A DNA stretch of 32,308 nucleotides from Mesorhizobium sp. GTDB lineage: Bacteria; Pseudomonadota; Alphaproteobacteria; Rhizobiales; Rhizobiaceae. Positions 8,168 through 17,292 of the stretch are shown here, piece by piece; position 1 is the stretch's first letter; each line of letters begins with the position of its first letter. The position numbers and the translations under genes are program-made. The notes below the pieces were generated by a model. That model searched no databases, was not told where the DNA came from, and saw only the letters and a list, made by a program, of their open reading frames with translations. Location of the stretch: assembly GCF_004962925.1 (NCBI RefSeq), contig NZ_SUEO01000019.1, positions 7,822-40,129 on the forward strand, given 5' to 3'.

Positions 8168-8275
8168 TCTGATTCCATAGACTCACTCGCGAATGTGCGC
8201 TGACGATTCAACGCTACCGGGAAAGGGTAGAACATTTCACTCAAACCTCAAGACTTGCTTTCAACCCCGACGCGA

Positions 8276-9064
8276 TTAACTGTCGGACTGTGTTTCGTCT
8301 GCCACTCGGCCAGTCTTTGCCATGTCGACCAGAACATGCCTGAGCTCACGCGCAGTCCTCAGTGGCTCGGGGAAGAAGACCCGGCAGACATCGTCGCCCA
8401 ATGCCAAGTCCATGCCGTCGGCGTCGAAGCCGGTGATGACCCAGCCGTCGCCTGCGGCCTTGGCAAAATGGCGCGCGTAGACGGCAATTGCATCGCGGTG
8501 GTCGGCGTTCATGTGGTCGAGGGCGGATTGTTCGCCAGCGGCAAGCTCTTCGACGATCGGCGCCGTCGTGATCAGATCGGTGCGCTTGAGCAAGTAGGCC
8601 TTGCCAAAGCCGCCGTTAAGACTGGCACGCTCCGGCTCGAGACGGAAGATCGAGAAGTCGCCAAGTCCGGCATAGAGCTTCGCCTTGGGGTTACGGTTGA
8701 GATAACGCCGTTCGGCGCGTGCGTGCTCGCCGGATCCGCGCTCAAGCCGTGCCGCCCGACAGACAAGCGTCAACCGCGGGTGCGCCAGCGGGTCGCCCTT
8801 GCCGGGTTCGCCGACAAGCAGGGAACAGCGCGGGTCTGCAAGGATCGCGCCGGTGTGGGCGGACAGCATCGATACGAGGATCAGCGGCGTGCCGTCGATA
8901 TCGGTGGCGACACCGACCCTGCTGGCCAGCGGTGAACCGGTCCCGGGCTCGATCACCGCCAGCGCGCCGAAACGGGCACTGCGGATCAGCGTCTTCGCCA
9001 GCCTGATGGCTTCGGCGTCGGTCTCGCGAATCACGTCCTTCTTTCGGTCGCCCAAAATGCACAC
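8276..9064 (-). CDS. HugZ/HutZ-like heme-associated protein (PNPOx-like split barrel plus DUF2470)
   Basis: AKTLIRSARFGALAVIEPGTGSPLASRVGVATDIDGTPLILVSMLSAHTGAILADPRCSLLVGE...; C-terminal DHMNADHRDAIAVYARHFA...VITGFDADGMDL as in DUF2470. Confidence 0.85.
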   Translation of the reverse strand: MCILGDRKKDVIRETDAEAIRLAKTLIRSARFGALAVIEPGTGSPLASRVGVATDIDGTPLILVSMLSAHTGAILADPRCSLLVGEPGKGDPLAHPRLTLVCRAARLERGSGEHARAERRYLNRNPKAKLYAGLGDFSIFRLEPERASLNGGFGKAYLLKRTDLITTAPIVEELAAGEQSALDHMNADHRDAIAVYARHFAKAAGDGWVITGFDADGMDLALGDDVCRVFFPEPLRTARELRHVLVDMAKTGRVADETQSDS

Positions 9065-9094
9065 CGTCTTAAGCTGATTTTTAATCTCCAGTTA

Positions 9095-10267
9095 TCAACC
9101 TATCACACCTGATTTGACAAGGGCCTCAGTCTCGCTTGCCGAAAGGCCGAAGTGTGCCAGCACGGTCGCCGCCTGACGATCGTGATCGACCGGCACGGCG
9201 GCAAGCGTCGGCCGAGAGCACGAAAAGCGCGGCGCTGGGGCGGGGCGCTCAAACGCACCCGACGTCACAAAGGCGTTGCGAGCGCGATTGTGCGGATGAT
9301 CCCTGGCTTCCCGCAGCGACAGAACCGGCGCAACGCAAGCATCGGTCGCAGCAAAGAGACGGTCCCAGTCGTCCCGTGTCTTCTGCCCGACCCGATCGAC
9401 AATGGCGGCGCGCATCTCTGGCCACAAGGTCCTGTCGTATTGGCTGCGTACATAACGCTCGTCGAGCGGCAGCAGTCTTGCGAATTCGGCGAAGAACCTG
9501 GGTTCAAGACAGCCGACGGCGACGTGCCGTGCGTCCGCCGTCTCATAGGTGTCGTAGAAGGGGGCGCCGGAATCGAGCAGGTTCGCGCCGCGCGTGTCAC
9601 TCCACAGGCCCGCCGCCATCAAGGCGTGCACAGGCGTCGTCAGCATCGAAGCGCCCTCGGTCATCGCGGCGTCGATCACCTGGCCCTTGCCGGAGCGCGA
9701 ACGCTCAAACAGCGCGGCCAGCGCGCCGGCAATCAGCATCATGGCGCCGCCGCCATAGTCGGCGACGAGGTTGAGCGGTGGGACTGGCCGGCTTCCTTCC
9801 TGGCCGATAGCGTGCAGCACACCCGAATAGGCGAGATAGGTGATGTCGTGGCCGGCACGACCCGATAGCGGTCCGTCCTGGCCGAACCCCGTCATGCGGC
9901 CGTAGATCAGCGCCGGGTTGCGCGCCAGTGCGGCATCCGGCCCGAGACCAAGCCGCTCCATGACATCAGGACGAAACCCTTCGATCAGCATGTCGGCCTT
10001 TTCGGCAAGGCGCAGCACCAGTTCGACACCTTCCTGACGCTTCAGGTCAATCCGCAGGATGGAGCGGCCGTGGCGGTCGATGTCGTACTCATCCGGTAGT
10101 TGCAGAAATGGTTGCGTCGACCCAGCCCGCTCGATGCGCAACACCTCCGCTCCCATCTCCGACAGCATCAGGCCGGCCAGCGGCACCGGTCCAATCCCGG
10201 CCATCTCGATCACCGTCAGACCGGCGAGCGGGCCGGTCTTCGCCAGCGAGGAGACTTCGGCACTCAT
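9095..10267 (-). CDS. CaiB/BaiF family CoA-transferase (alpha-methylacyl-CoA racemase-like)
   Basis: GPLAGLTVIEMAGIGPVPLAGLMLSEMGAEVLRIER...ADMLIEGFRPDVMERLGLGPDAALARNPALIYGRMTGFGQDGPLSGRAGHDITYLAYSGVLHAIG. Confidence 0.93.
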   Translation of the reverse strand: MSAEVSSLAKTGPLAGLTVIEMAGIGPVPLAGLMLSEMGAEVLRIERAGSTQPFLQLPDEYDIDRHGRSILRIDLKRQEGVELVLRLAEKADMLIEGFRPDVMERLGLGPDAALARNPALIYGRMTGFGQDGPLSGRAGHDITYLAYSGVLHAIGQEGSRPVPPLNLVADYGGGAMMLIAGALAALFERSRSGKGQVIDAAMTEGASMLTTPVHALMAAGLWSDTRGANLLDSGAPFYDTYETADARHVAVGCLEPRFFAEFARLLPLDERYVRSQYDRTLWPEMRAAIVDRVGQKTRDDWDRLFAATDACVAPVLSLREARDHPHNRARNAFVTSGAFERPAPAPRFSCSRPTLAAVPVDHDRQAATVLAHFGLSASETEALVKSGVIG

Positions 10268-10274
10268 GGTCGGG

Positions 10275-11036
10275 CTACTTCGGCGCCATGCGGATGGCGC
10301 CATCGAGGCGGATGGTCTCGCCGTTGAGCATCTGGTTTTCGACGATGTGCAGCACAAGGGCTGCATATTCGGAAGGCTCGCCGAGACGGGACGGGAAGGG
10401 TACCGCGGCGCCCAGCGAATCTTGCACGTCTTGCGGCATGCCGGCCATCATCGGCGTCTTGAAGATGCCGGGCGCGATGGTGCAGACGCGAATGCCCGAC
10501 CGGGCGAGGTCGCGCGCCACCGGTAGCGTCATGCCGACGACGCCGCCCTTGGAGGCTGAATAGGCCGCCTGGCCGATCTGACCGTCATAGGCGGCGACCG
10601 ATGCGGTGTTGACGATGACACCGCGCTCGCCGCCCTCCAGCGGCTCAAGCTTCGCGGCCCGGTCGGCGACGAGGCGGATCATGTTGAAGGTGCCGATCAA
10701 GTTGACCTCGATCACCTTGCGGTACTGGTCGAGCGGGTGCGGACCGTCCTTGCCGATCGTCTTCATGCCGATGGCGATGCCGGCGCAATTGACCAGGATA
10801 CGGGGTTCGCCGAGCCTTTTTGCCACTTCCGCCACGCAAGCAGCACCGCCTTCGGCGCTGCTCACGTCGCATTGGATGGCGATGCCGCCGATATCGGCCG
10901 CAACCTGCATCGCACGGTCGATGCCGAGGTCGAGGATGGCAACGCCGGCGCCCTTCGCGGCCAGCGCACGCGCCGTCGCCTCGCCGAGGCCGGAGCCACC
11001 GCCGGTGACGATCGCAATCTGGCCGTTCGGATTCAT
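10275..11036 (-). CDS. SDR, 3-hydroxyacyl-CoA dehydrogenase type II-like
   Basis: [30 protein letters not shown]...LVNCAGIA...[37 protein letters not shown]...[34 protein letters not shown]. Confidence 0.9.
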   Translation of the reverse strand: MNPNGQIAIVTGGGSGLGEATARALAAKGAGVAILDLGIDRAMQVAADIGGIAIQCDVSSAEGGAACVAEVAKRLGEPRILVNCAGIAIGMKTIGKDGPHPLDQYRKVIEVNLIGTFNMIRLVADRAAKLEPLEGGERGVIVNTASVAAYDGQIGQAAYSASKGGVVGMTLPVARDLARSGIRVCTIAPGIFKTPMMAGMPQDVQDSLGAAVPFPSRLGEPSEYAALVLHIVENQMLNGETIRLDGAIRMAPK

Positions 11037-11106
11037 GCCGGCGTCCTCCATCCTGCCGCGCACATGCTACGAAGCCCGACAGGACGGCGCAACAGCATCC
11101 GGATGG

Positions 11107-11643
11107 TCACGCCATCGCGGCGACGTGCGCGGCAACCCTTGCCTGATCGGCGTGGCAAACCTCCCCTACCAGCCTTGCCACCGCGCCCGGCACGATCTCA
11201 TGCGACAAAAGCCGGTCGAGATCGACCGGGCGCGGCATGGAGATTTGCCCGCGCGGGATTCTCTTGAAGCCGAGCGGGCCGTAATAGGGCTCGTCGCCGA
11301 CAAGCATCACGGCAGGCATGCCGGCCTTGGCGGCGGCTTGCAGCGCGATTGCCACCAGCCGGCGGCCGATACCGAGATTCTTGAAGGCTGGCCGCACGGC
11401 AAGCGGCCCGAGCATCAGCGCGCGGCCGACGCCGGCCGCGATACGCGTCATGCGCACCGAGGCGACAACGATATCGCCATCGACAGCCACGAAGGACAGG
11501 GCGCGTTCATGCGGACCGCCCTCGCGGATCTTGTAGGCGCCCAGCACGAAACGGCCCGGCCCGAAGGCTTCGTCGTTGATGGCTTCGATCTCGAGGTCAT
11601 GCGCCGGAGTTTCCGGCAGGTATTTCACGTCGGCAAGGCTCAT
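11107..11643 (-). CDS. GNAT-family N-acetyltransferase
   Basis: ...LMLGPLAVRPAFKNLGIGRRLVAIALQAAAKAGMPAVMLVGDEPYYGPLGFKRIP: GNAT acetyl-CoA motif and YYGPLGF motif. Confidence 0.9.
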   Translation of the reverse strand: MSLADVKYLPETPAHDLEIEAINDEAFGPGRFVLGAYKIREGGPHERALSFVAVDGDIVVASVRMTRIAAGVGRALMLGPLAVRPAFKNLGIGRRLVAIALQAAAKAGMPAVMLVGDEPYYGPLGFKRIPRGQISMPRPVDLDRLLSHEIVPGAVARLVGEVCHADQARVAAHVAAMA

Positions 11644-11926
11644 GGTCTTTGCGTTCCGGTATACGGGGAAAGGTTTGCTGCAAACGGCAGCATTCGCCAG
11701 TCAGCGCTTCATCAAGCGCGGGCGCCCTTTCGTCGTCGGTCGAACCGGATCAAAGCAAAGTCAAACATGCGGATTGTCCGCTAGCACCAATCTTCAGCCA
11801 CTGCAATCGGCCGTTTTCGGTTGCCACCCTCCTCGCTGCCCTGGCGATTGACGGACTGTTCAACGCCTGGCGATTTCCGCTTGGTCAGCTTGCGCCTACA
11901 TCCTTACGGAGACGAAAGGATATCGC

Positions 11927-12916
11927 ATGGGATTACTGGTCGACGGCATGTGGCATGATCGCGGGTACGACACCGCGGGCAGTGGCGGCAAGTTCGTGCG
12001 GGCACAGTCGCAATGGCGCGATTGGGTCACTCGCGATGGCGCACCGGCCGAAGGCCGCAACCGCGGCTTCAAGGCCGAGCCCGGTCGATACCATCTCTAT
12101 GTCTCGCTTGCCTGTCCCTGGGCGCACCGGACGCTGATCTTTCGAGCGCTGAAGAGGCTCAAGGACGTGATTTCGGTCTCGGTCGTCCATCATTTCATGG
12201 GCGCCAATGGCTGGACGTTCCTGGCCGAGGACGGCGCCACCGGCGACACGCTCTACGGCCTCGATTTCCTGCATCAGATCTACACCAAGGCCGATCCCGC
12301 CTATTCCGGCCGCGTGACGGTGCCGGTTCTATGGGACAGGCGAGAACAGACAATCGTCTCCAATGAGTCCTCCGAGATCATCCGAATGCTCAATTCAGCC
12401 TTCGACGAATGGGGCGATACCAGCCTCGATTTCTATCCGAAAGCACTGCGCGGCGAGATCGACGCGGTCAATGCGCTGGTCTATCCCTCAGTCAACAACG
12501 GCGTCTACCGCGCCGGCTTCGCCACCACGCAGGCGGCCTATGAGGAAGCGTTTGGCGAACTGTTCTCGGTGCTCGATCAACTCGAGGACCGTCTGTCTCG
12601 CCAGCGTTATCTCGTTGGTCACCGCATTACAGAGGCCGATTGGCGGCTGTTCACCACGCTGGTCCGCTTCGATCCGGTCTATGTCGGCCATTTCAAGTGC
12701 AACCTGCGCCGCATCGCCGACTATCCGAACCTGTCGAACTATCTGCGCGACCTCTATCAGGTGCCTGAAGTTGCAGGCACGGTGAGCCTGCGCCACATCA
12801 AGGCGCACTATTACGGCAGCCACGAAACGATCAACCCGACGCGTATCGTGCCGGTCGGACCAGAGCTGGACTACGCGGCGCCGCATAATCGGGTGCGGTT
12901 CAGGACGGCGGCGTGA
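11927..12916 (+). CDS. Xi-class glutathione S-transferase / glutathionyl-hydroquinone reductase
   Basis: GRYHLYVSLACPWAHRTLIFRALKRLKDVISVSVVHHFMGANGWTF...VPVLWDRREQTIVSNESSEIIRMLNSAFDEWG: CPWA active site of GHRs. Confidence 0.93.
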   Translation: MGLLVDGMWHDRGYDTAGSGGKFVRAQSQWRDWVTRDGAPAEGRNRGFKAEPGRYHLYVSLACPWAHRTLIFRALKRLKDVISVSVVHHFMGANGWTFLAEDGATGDTLYGLDFLHQIYTKADPAYSGRVTVPVLWDRREQTIVSNESSEIIRMLNSAFDEWGDTSLDFYPKALRGEIDAVNALVYPSVNNGVYRAGFATTQAAYEEAFGELFSVLDQLEDRLSRQRYLVGHRITEADWRLFTTLVRFDPVYVGHFKCNLRRIADYPNLSNYLRDLYQVPEVAGTVSLRHIKAHYYGSHETINPTRIVPVGPELDYAAPHNRVRFRTAA

Positions 12917-13080
12917 GCGCAGCCGCTCGGCAGCAGGCTACCGGAAGGGCTCGGTGTCGAGTTGGATCGGTCTGGTGCGATTGGCCTTCAACGAGGTTTT
13001 GCCGAACAGATTCGAGAAGCCGGCGCAACACTTATCGGACGATGGCCGTGAGCCGATCGCTGCTTATCAAGCACGCTCTT

Positions 13081-13181
13081 AGAGCGGTTCAGCTTTTGAT
13101 AGAATCGCCGAACCGCTCTAACTATTTGTTTTTACGCAATTCCGGACGGAAAACCGCTATGCACTTTTCCTGGAATTGCTC
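13081..13181. repeat. Rhizobial-type intergenic palindromic repeat (two hairpins)
   Basis: AGAGCGGTTC (13081-13090)/GAACCGCTCT (13110-13119), then CAATTCC..GGAAAA (13137-13153)/TTTTCC.GGAATTG (13165-13178). Resembles a repeat I recall as common in Mesorhizobium genomes. Confidence 0.8.
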
Positions 13182-13874
13182 TTAGCGGCGCTCGACACCC
13201 TTTGACGCCAAGATGTCATCAACGGCAGTCGACATCAGAAATTCCGACAGCTGCTTGGCGGCTTCTGCGTCTCTTGAATCGGCGCTGATGCCGATGGCGA
13301 AGTCAACGTAACTTTGGAGTTCTGCCGGAAACCGACCAACAAGCATGACCTCGGGAGCGGCGGCGAGAATCGAAGTCACGGGAACGACCCCCAACTCGGC
13401 TTCCCCACGGCCTACGGCCAGCGCTGTCTGCCCTCCTGATACGGCCACCAGCTTGGGCTTCACCTCATCCGCTATTCCCAAGCGTTCCAGCAAACCGGTG
13501 AAGTAGCCACCACTGGTTCCTTCACCGGCGTAAGCGATTGATCTGGCGCGCCTCAATGCATGTTCGAATGCTTCCACGGACCCAATGTTGAGCGGTCGAC
13601 TGCCTGCCTTGGCTGCCACTCCCATTGCTATCCGGCCAAACGCTACCTGGCTCCCCGCCTTGACCTTTCCCAAGGCGGTCAGATCCTGAACCAGGTTCGG
13701 ATTGATGATGACGAGGTCGAAAGGCTCTCCAGCTTCAATATGCTTCTTTACTGTCGGATTGAGCTCCCACTTGACCGCAACTGTGAATCCGGTGGCCGTT
13801 TCGAACGGGGATATGAGAGCAAGGACGGCGGGTCGGACCGCAATAGCGCCAAAAAGCCGGATCTCCTGAGTCAT
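13182..13874 (-). CDS. ModA-like substrate-binding domain protein lacking an evident signal peptide
   Basis: MTQEIRLFGAIAVRPAVLALISPFETATGFTVAVKWELNPTVKKHIEAGEPFDLVIINPNLVQDLTALGKV...: type 2 periplasmic-binding fold resembling extracellular molybdate-binding proteins. Confidence 0.75.
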   Translation of the reverse strand: MTQEIRLFGAIAVRPAVLALISPFETATGFTVAVKWELNPTVKKHIEAGEPFDLVIINPNLVQDLTALGKVKAGSQVAFGRIAMGVAAKAGSRPLNIGSVEAFEHALRRARSIAYAGEGTSGGYFTGLLERLGIADEVKPKLVAVSGGQTALAVGRGEAELGVVPVTSILAAAPEVMLVGRFPAELQSYVDFAIGISADSRDAEAAKQLSEFLMSTAVDDILASKGVERR

Positions 13875-13952
13875 GGCCTAACCCCGAAATCGGTCGAAAC
13901 GACCTTCCTCACAATACGTAGCTAGCCTGCAAGATAAACCGCCCTTCAGAAA

Positions 13953-14453
13953 TCACCAGTAAGGCGACGCCGCCGCGTCGCCAAAAATCTCGGCAATCCG
14001 CCGCAACGTGGCCGGCGTCGTTCCTTCCGGCAGGCGATCGAGCGGAAAGAAACCGGCTGCGGCGATCTCGCGGTCCGGCAGCTTCGGCGCCGTCTGATTG
14101 AATTGCTCGACCAAGTAGAGGCCGACATGGTCGCGGCGGCTGGCCCGCCTGTTGAAATGCATCGATTTCAGCACCGGCGGCGCGGTCAATGCTATGTTGC
14201 CCTCCTCGGAGAGCTCGCGCACCAGCGCCTCGATCATCGTCTCACCCAGTTCGACGCCACCACCGGGAAGCTGCCAGCCCGGTACATAGGTGTGGCGAAT
14301 GAGGAAGACGGAATTGGACGTGCGGTCATGGATCAAGCCGCGCACGCCGAGCGTCATCGGTCGCCGCAGCACGAAATACAGATGAAACAGCCTTGCCCTG
14401 AGACCTGGCCAGCTGGTCTGGCGGAAGGCCTCCTCCGGTTCGGGGCGCGTCAT
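13953..14453 (-). CDS. Nudix hydrolase
   Basis: PGWQLPGGGVELGETMIEALVRELSEEGNIAL: Nudix box (final Gly position is Asn). Confidence 0.88.
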   Translation of the reverse strand: MTRPEPEEAFRQTSWPGLRARLFHLYFVLRRPMTLGVRGLIHDRTSNSVFLIRHTYVPGWQLPGGGVELGETMIEALVRELSEEGNIALTAPPVLKSMHFNRRASRRDHVGLYLVEQFNQTAPKLPDREIAAAGFFPLDRLPEGTTPATLRRIAEIFGDAAASPYW

Positions 14454-14473
14454 CACCCACGAAACCGTGGGTG
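14454..14473. promoter_or_regulatory. Perfect 8-bp dyad CACCCACG-AAAC-CGTGGGTG in a divergent promoter
   Basis: Abuts the Nudix ATG (14451-14453) and lies 33 bp before the metallophosphoesterase ATG (14507). Confidence 0.6.
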
Positions 14474-14506
14474 GAAAGCAGCGCGCGCGTCGCTTATGAA
14501 GAGAGG

Positions 14507-15421
14507 ATGTTCAGGCTCGCGCATATTTCCGATATCCATCTGGGACCGCTTCCCGGTGTAACCTATCGCGATCTCGCCTCCAAGCGGGTGGTCGGTTACG
14601 TCAACTGGCAGCGCAACCGCCGCCGCCACATGCGCGATGCCGTGATCGACACGATCGTCGCCGATATCAAGGCGAGCGCACCGGATCACCTGGCTGTCAC
14701 CGGCGATCTGGTCAATCTGGCGCTCGATGGCGAGATCGAGATGGGCAAGCACTGGCTGGAGACGCTGGGTTCGCCCGATGATGTGTCCGTCGTTCCGGGA
14801 AATCACGACGCCTATGTGCCTGGCGCCTTCGACAAGGCCTGCCGGTCGTGGACGGCATGGATGACCGGCGACGGCGTTAATACGCCGGTCGACCGAGACG
14901 CCTTTCCCTATCTGCGCGTGCGTGGCAATGTCGCGCTGATCGGTGTGACGACGGCGCGGGCCACGGCTCCGTTCATGGCCAACGGCTTTTTTCTGGAAGA
15001 CCAGGCGGAAAGGCTGCGCGAAGTGCTCGATGCCACGGCCAAGCGCGGACTGTTCCGGGTGATCATGATCCACCATCCGCCAGTGCGCGGCGCCGTTTCG
15101 CAGCCCAAGCGGCTGTTCGGCATCGCCCGCTTCCACAAGATCGTTCAGCGGTATGGGGCCGAGCTTGTGCTGCACGGCCATTCGCACGAGCCGACGCTGT
15201 TCTTCATCGGTGGGCGCGGCGCCAAAATTCCAGTGGTCGGCGTCGCCGCTGCCGGGCAGGCGCCAGGCGGCAGGCACCCAGCGGCGCAATATAATCTGTT
15301 GGAGATCGATGGCGAAAAGGACAACTGGCGGATCAAGCTGACGCGACGTGGCCTGACCGGGCCGGCCATCCCGCCTTCCGATCTGGAGGTTCTGGAACTT
15401 GGCGCGGACGCTATGGCTTAA
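14507..15421 (+). CDS. Metallophosphoesterase (calcineurin-like)
   Basis: MFRLAHISDIHLGPLPG...DHLAVTGDLVNLA...VVPGNHDAYV...HHPPVRG...LVLHGHSHEPTLFF: all five metal-binding motifs. Confidence 0.93.
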   Translation: MFRLAHISDIHLGPLPGVTYRDLASKRVVGYVNWQRNRRRHMRDAVIDTIVADIKASAPDHLAVTGDLVNLALDGEIEMGKHWLETLGSPDDVSVVPGNHDAYVPGAFDKACRSWTAWMTGDGVNTPVDRDAFPYLRVRGNVALIGVTTARATAPFMANGFFLEDQAERLREVLDATAKRGLFRVIMIHHPPVRGAVSQPKRLFGIARFHKIVQRYGAELVLHGHSHEPTLFFIGGRGAKIPVVGVAAAGQAPGGRHPAAQYNLLEIDGEKDNWRIKLTRRGLTGPAIPPSDLEVLELGADAMA

Positions 15422-15639
15422 TGCATGTCCCGCAAAAGTGCGCAGCGGTTTTGCGATGACGACATGCATAAACAACAATCTAAAGCGCGTCGCATGGGGC
15501 CGGTCGAATGCGATGCGCTTTAGAGTCCGTTCCATCCCGATGAAATCGGGATGGGGCTCTATCTCAGTGTTTGACCATGATCTTTTCCGAAAACCGGATT
15601 CCAATTTTCGCTATGCGGGCCTTCGGTTCAGGATCATGG
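15422..15639. repeat. Composite rhizobial-type intergenic repeat cluster (four consecutive hairpin modules)
   Basis: TGCATGTC/GACATGCA (15422-15468); CTAAAGCGCGTCGCAT/ATGCGATGCGCTTTAG (15480-15523, one mismatch); CCATCCCGAT-GAA-ATCGGGATGG (15532-15554); CCATGATC/GATCATGG (15575-15639). Confidence 0.85.
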
Positions 15640-16257
15640 CGTGACGCTCAGTCCCATCGCAACGAGGCGGTCCCAGAACAACACGATCGATACAGCCAGC
15701 CCGACCAGGGCGCCGGCGGCGATCAGGCCGAGACCGGAGAGGAAGGCCGACCAACCCTTGCCGCGCGGGACGGATCGGAGTGGCGGCTCGGCTTCCGGGA
15801 CCAAGGCACGTTTCAGGCCGGCAACAGCTTGCTCGACCCCGCCTTCCATCATTCTTTGGCGTTCGACGACGCGCTCCGCGACGTAGCGCGTCACCTGGTC
15901 GGCAACCGGTTTCATCTCGGTCGATTCGGCGAGCACCACGCGGCCGATGCGCGTATCCCTAAGGAAGCGATAGGTGCGGCGGTCGCGTCCCATGGCGACA
16001 TGGCTGACGGCGTCAATCCATAGGCGCGGCTGCAGCCCGGACGAGACGGCGAAGTCGAAATTGTCCATGTCGGAGGGCACGTCGGCAAAGATGGGCGCGA
16101 GTTCGGCGGCAAGCAAATCGAGCCGCATGCGATGCGCCTCGCGCATGTCGACCACGACGTCGTCGCGGTCGGCGAAGGCGTTTTTCACGTCGCGGATGGC
16201 ATCGGACAGTTTTCGCGACTGATCGATCTGTGTGATGTTCTCGCCTGCGTCCTTCAT
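15634..16257 (-). CDS. Conserved hypothetical protein with C-terminal transmembrane segment
   Basis: 207 aa MKDAGENITQIDQSRKLSDAIRDVKNAFADRDDVVVDMREAHRMRLDLL...; TM FLSGLGLIAAGALVGLAVSIVLFW. Confidence 0.8.
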   Translation of the reverse strand: MKDAGENITQIDQSRKLSDAIRDVKNAFADRDDVVVDMREAHRMRLDLLAAELAPIFADVPSDMDNFDFAVSSGLQPRLWIDAVSHVAMGRDRRTYRFLRDTRIGRVVLAESTEMKPVADQVTRYVAERVVERQRMMEGGVEQAVAGLKRALVPEAEPPLRSVPRGKGWSAFLSGLGLIAAGALVGLAVSIVLFWDRLVAMGLSVTP

Positions 16258-16389
16258 CGGCGTTGCCTCGCGGGTTTGGTTAACATCGAATTAACACAGC
16301 CGTTGGCAAAATGCACTTGCGAGATCGATAGCCTTTAACCGGCTTGCCGGACAAAATCAGGCTCGAAGCCGCGCTTTGGCAGGAGCGGA

Positions 16390-17193
16390 TCAGTTCGCCG
16401 CGGCGGCGGATTTCGGACGAAGCGGCCTGCTGCGGCGTTTCATATTGCGGCGGACGATCTCGGCGATCAGGCCGGGCGCTTCCTCGATCAGCATATGGCC
16501 GGCCTCCAACACATGGTGCAGGTGGAAATGCGTCGGCAGATCATCGGCCTGGGTGAAGGGCAGCACCGCGTCATCTATCCCCCAAACCACCATCACCGGC
16601 ATATCAAGCGTTTCGAGCCGTTCGCGCGGGATGACGCCCTGCCGATCGCCCCTGGTCATGGCTGCCGCGATCTCGACAAGTTTCTGCAACTGGCCGCGAC
16701 GGGCACGCATTTCGCCAAGGACATCCACGATGCGCTCCGAGGGCAGGCTTTGCGGTCCGGACATGGCGGCGAGGCAGGCGCGGATTTCACGCTTCCCGGC
16801 AGCGGCGGCATAACGGCGCAACAGCGGCCCATTGATCTCAGCCCCAAAACCGCCCGGCGCCAGAAGCGTCAGCGACGCTATCCTTTCGGGTTCGGCCAAT
16901 GCCATCAGCACTGCCGCCGCTCCGCCCATCGAATGGCCGACGAGATGCACCCTCTTAATTCTGCGTGCGGCGAGGTCCGCAAGAACGGCCCGAGCGGCCG
17001 CCTTGGCCGGACCGCCACCCGGGAAATCGAGGGATAGCCCATGGCCCGGAAGATCGTAGGCCAGCGTCCGTGAACCAAACGCCAGTGTCGAAATCACCTC
17101 GTGCCAGTCGCCGTGGCAGCCGCCGAAGCCATGCAGGAAGGCAATTGTCCTCGGGCCGGCGCCCCGTTCTGCAGCGTAAAGGGATGAAATCAT
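16390..17193 (-). CDS. Alpha/beta-fold hydrolase
   Basis: RTIAFLHGFGGCHGDWHEVISTLAFGSRTLAYDLPGHGLS...VHLVGHSMGGAAAVLMALAEPERIASLTLLAPGG...GIDDAVLPF...HHVLEAGHMLIEEAP: nucleophile elbow GHSMGG plus catalytic Asp/His. Confidence 0.92.
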   Translation of the reverse strand: MISSLYAAERGAGPRTIAFLHGFGGCHGDWHEVISTLAFGSRTLAYDLPGHGLSLDFPGGGPAKAAARAVLADLAARRIKRVHLVGHSMGGAAAVLMALAEPERIASLTLLAPGGFGAEINGPLLRRYAAAAGKREIRACLAAMSGPQSLPSERIVDVLGEMRARRGQLQKLVEIAAAMTRGDRQGVIPRERLETLDMPVMVVWGIDDAVLPFTQADDLPTHFHLHHVLEAGHMLIEEAPGLIAEIVRRNMKRRSRPLRPKSAAAAN

Positions 17194-17292
17194 GAAAATT
17201 TATGGTTTTTATGCGAATTGCGAATTGTGGCTGGATTGCGCCTTGTCCAAGACGATGGCCAGTAAAATTTTCGCGATCAGCCGTGCTATTTT

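Noticed and set aside
12913-13185. 90-aa plus-strand ORF after the GST gene
   Set aside because: Mostly translation of the intergenic repeat at 13081-13181.
14453-15604. 383-aa minus-strand ORF opposite the metallophosphoesterase
   Set aside because: Shadow of a gene with all catalytic motifs on the plus strand; also runs through the intergenic repeat cluster.
15422-15639. Possible CRISPR-like array
   Set aside because: The hairpin modules differ from one another; no regularly spaced identical repeats and no cas genes.
15399-15644. 81-aa plus-strand ORF downstream of the metallophosphoesterase
   Set aside because: Lies almost wholly in the repeat cluster.
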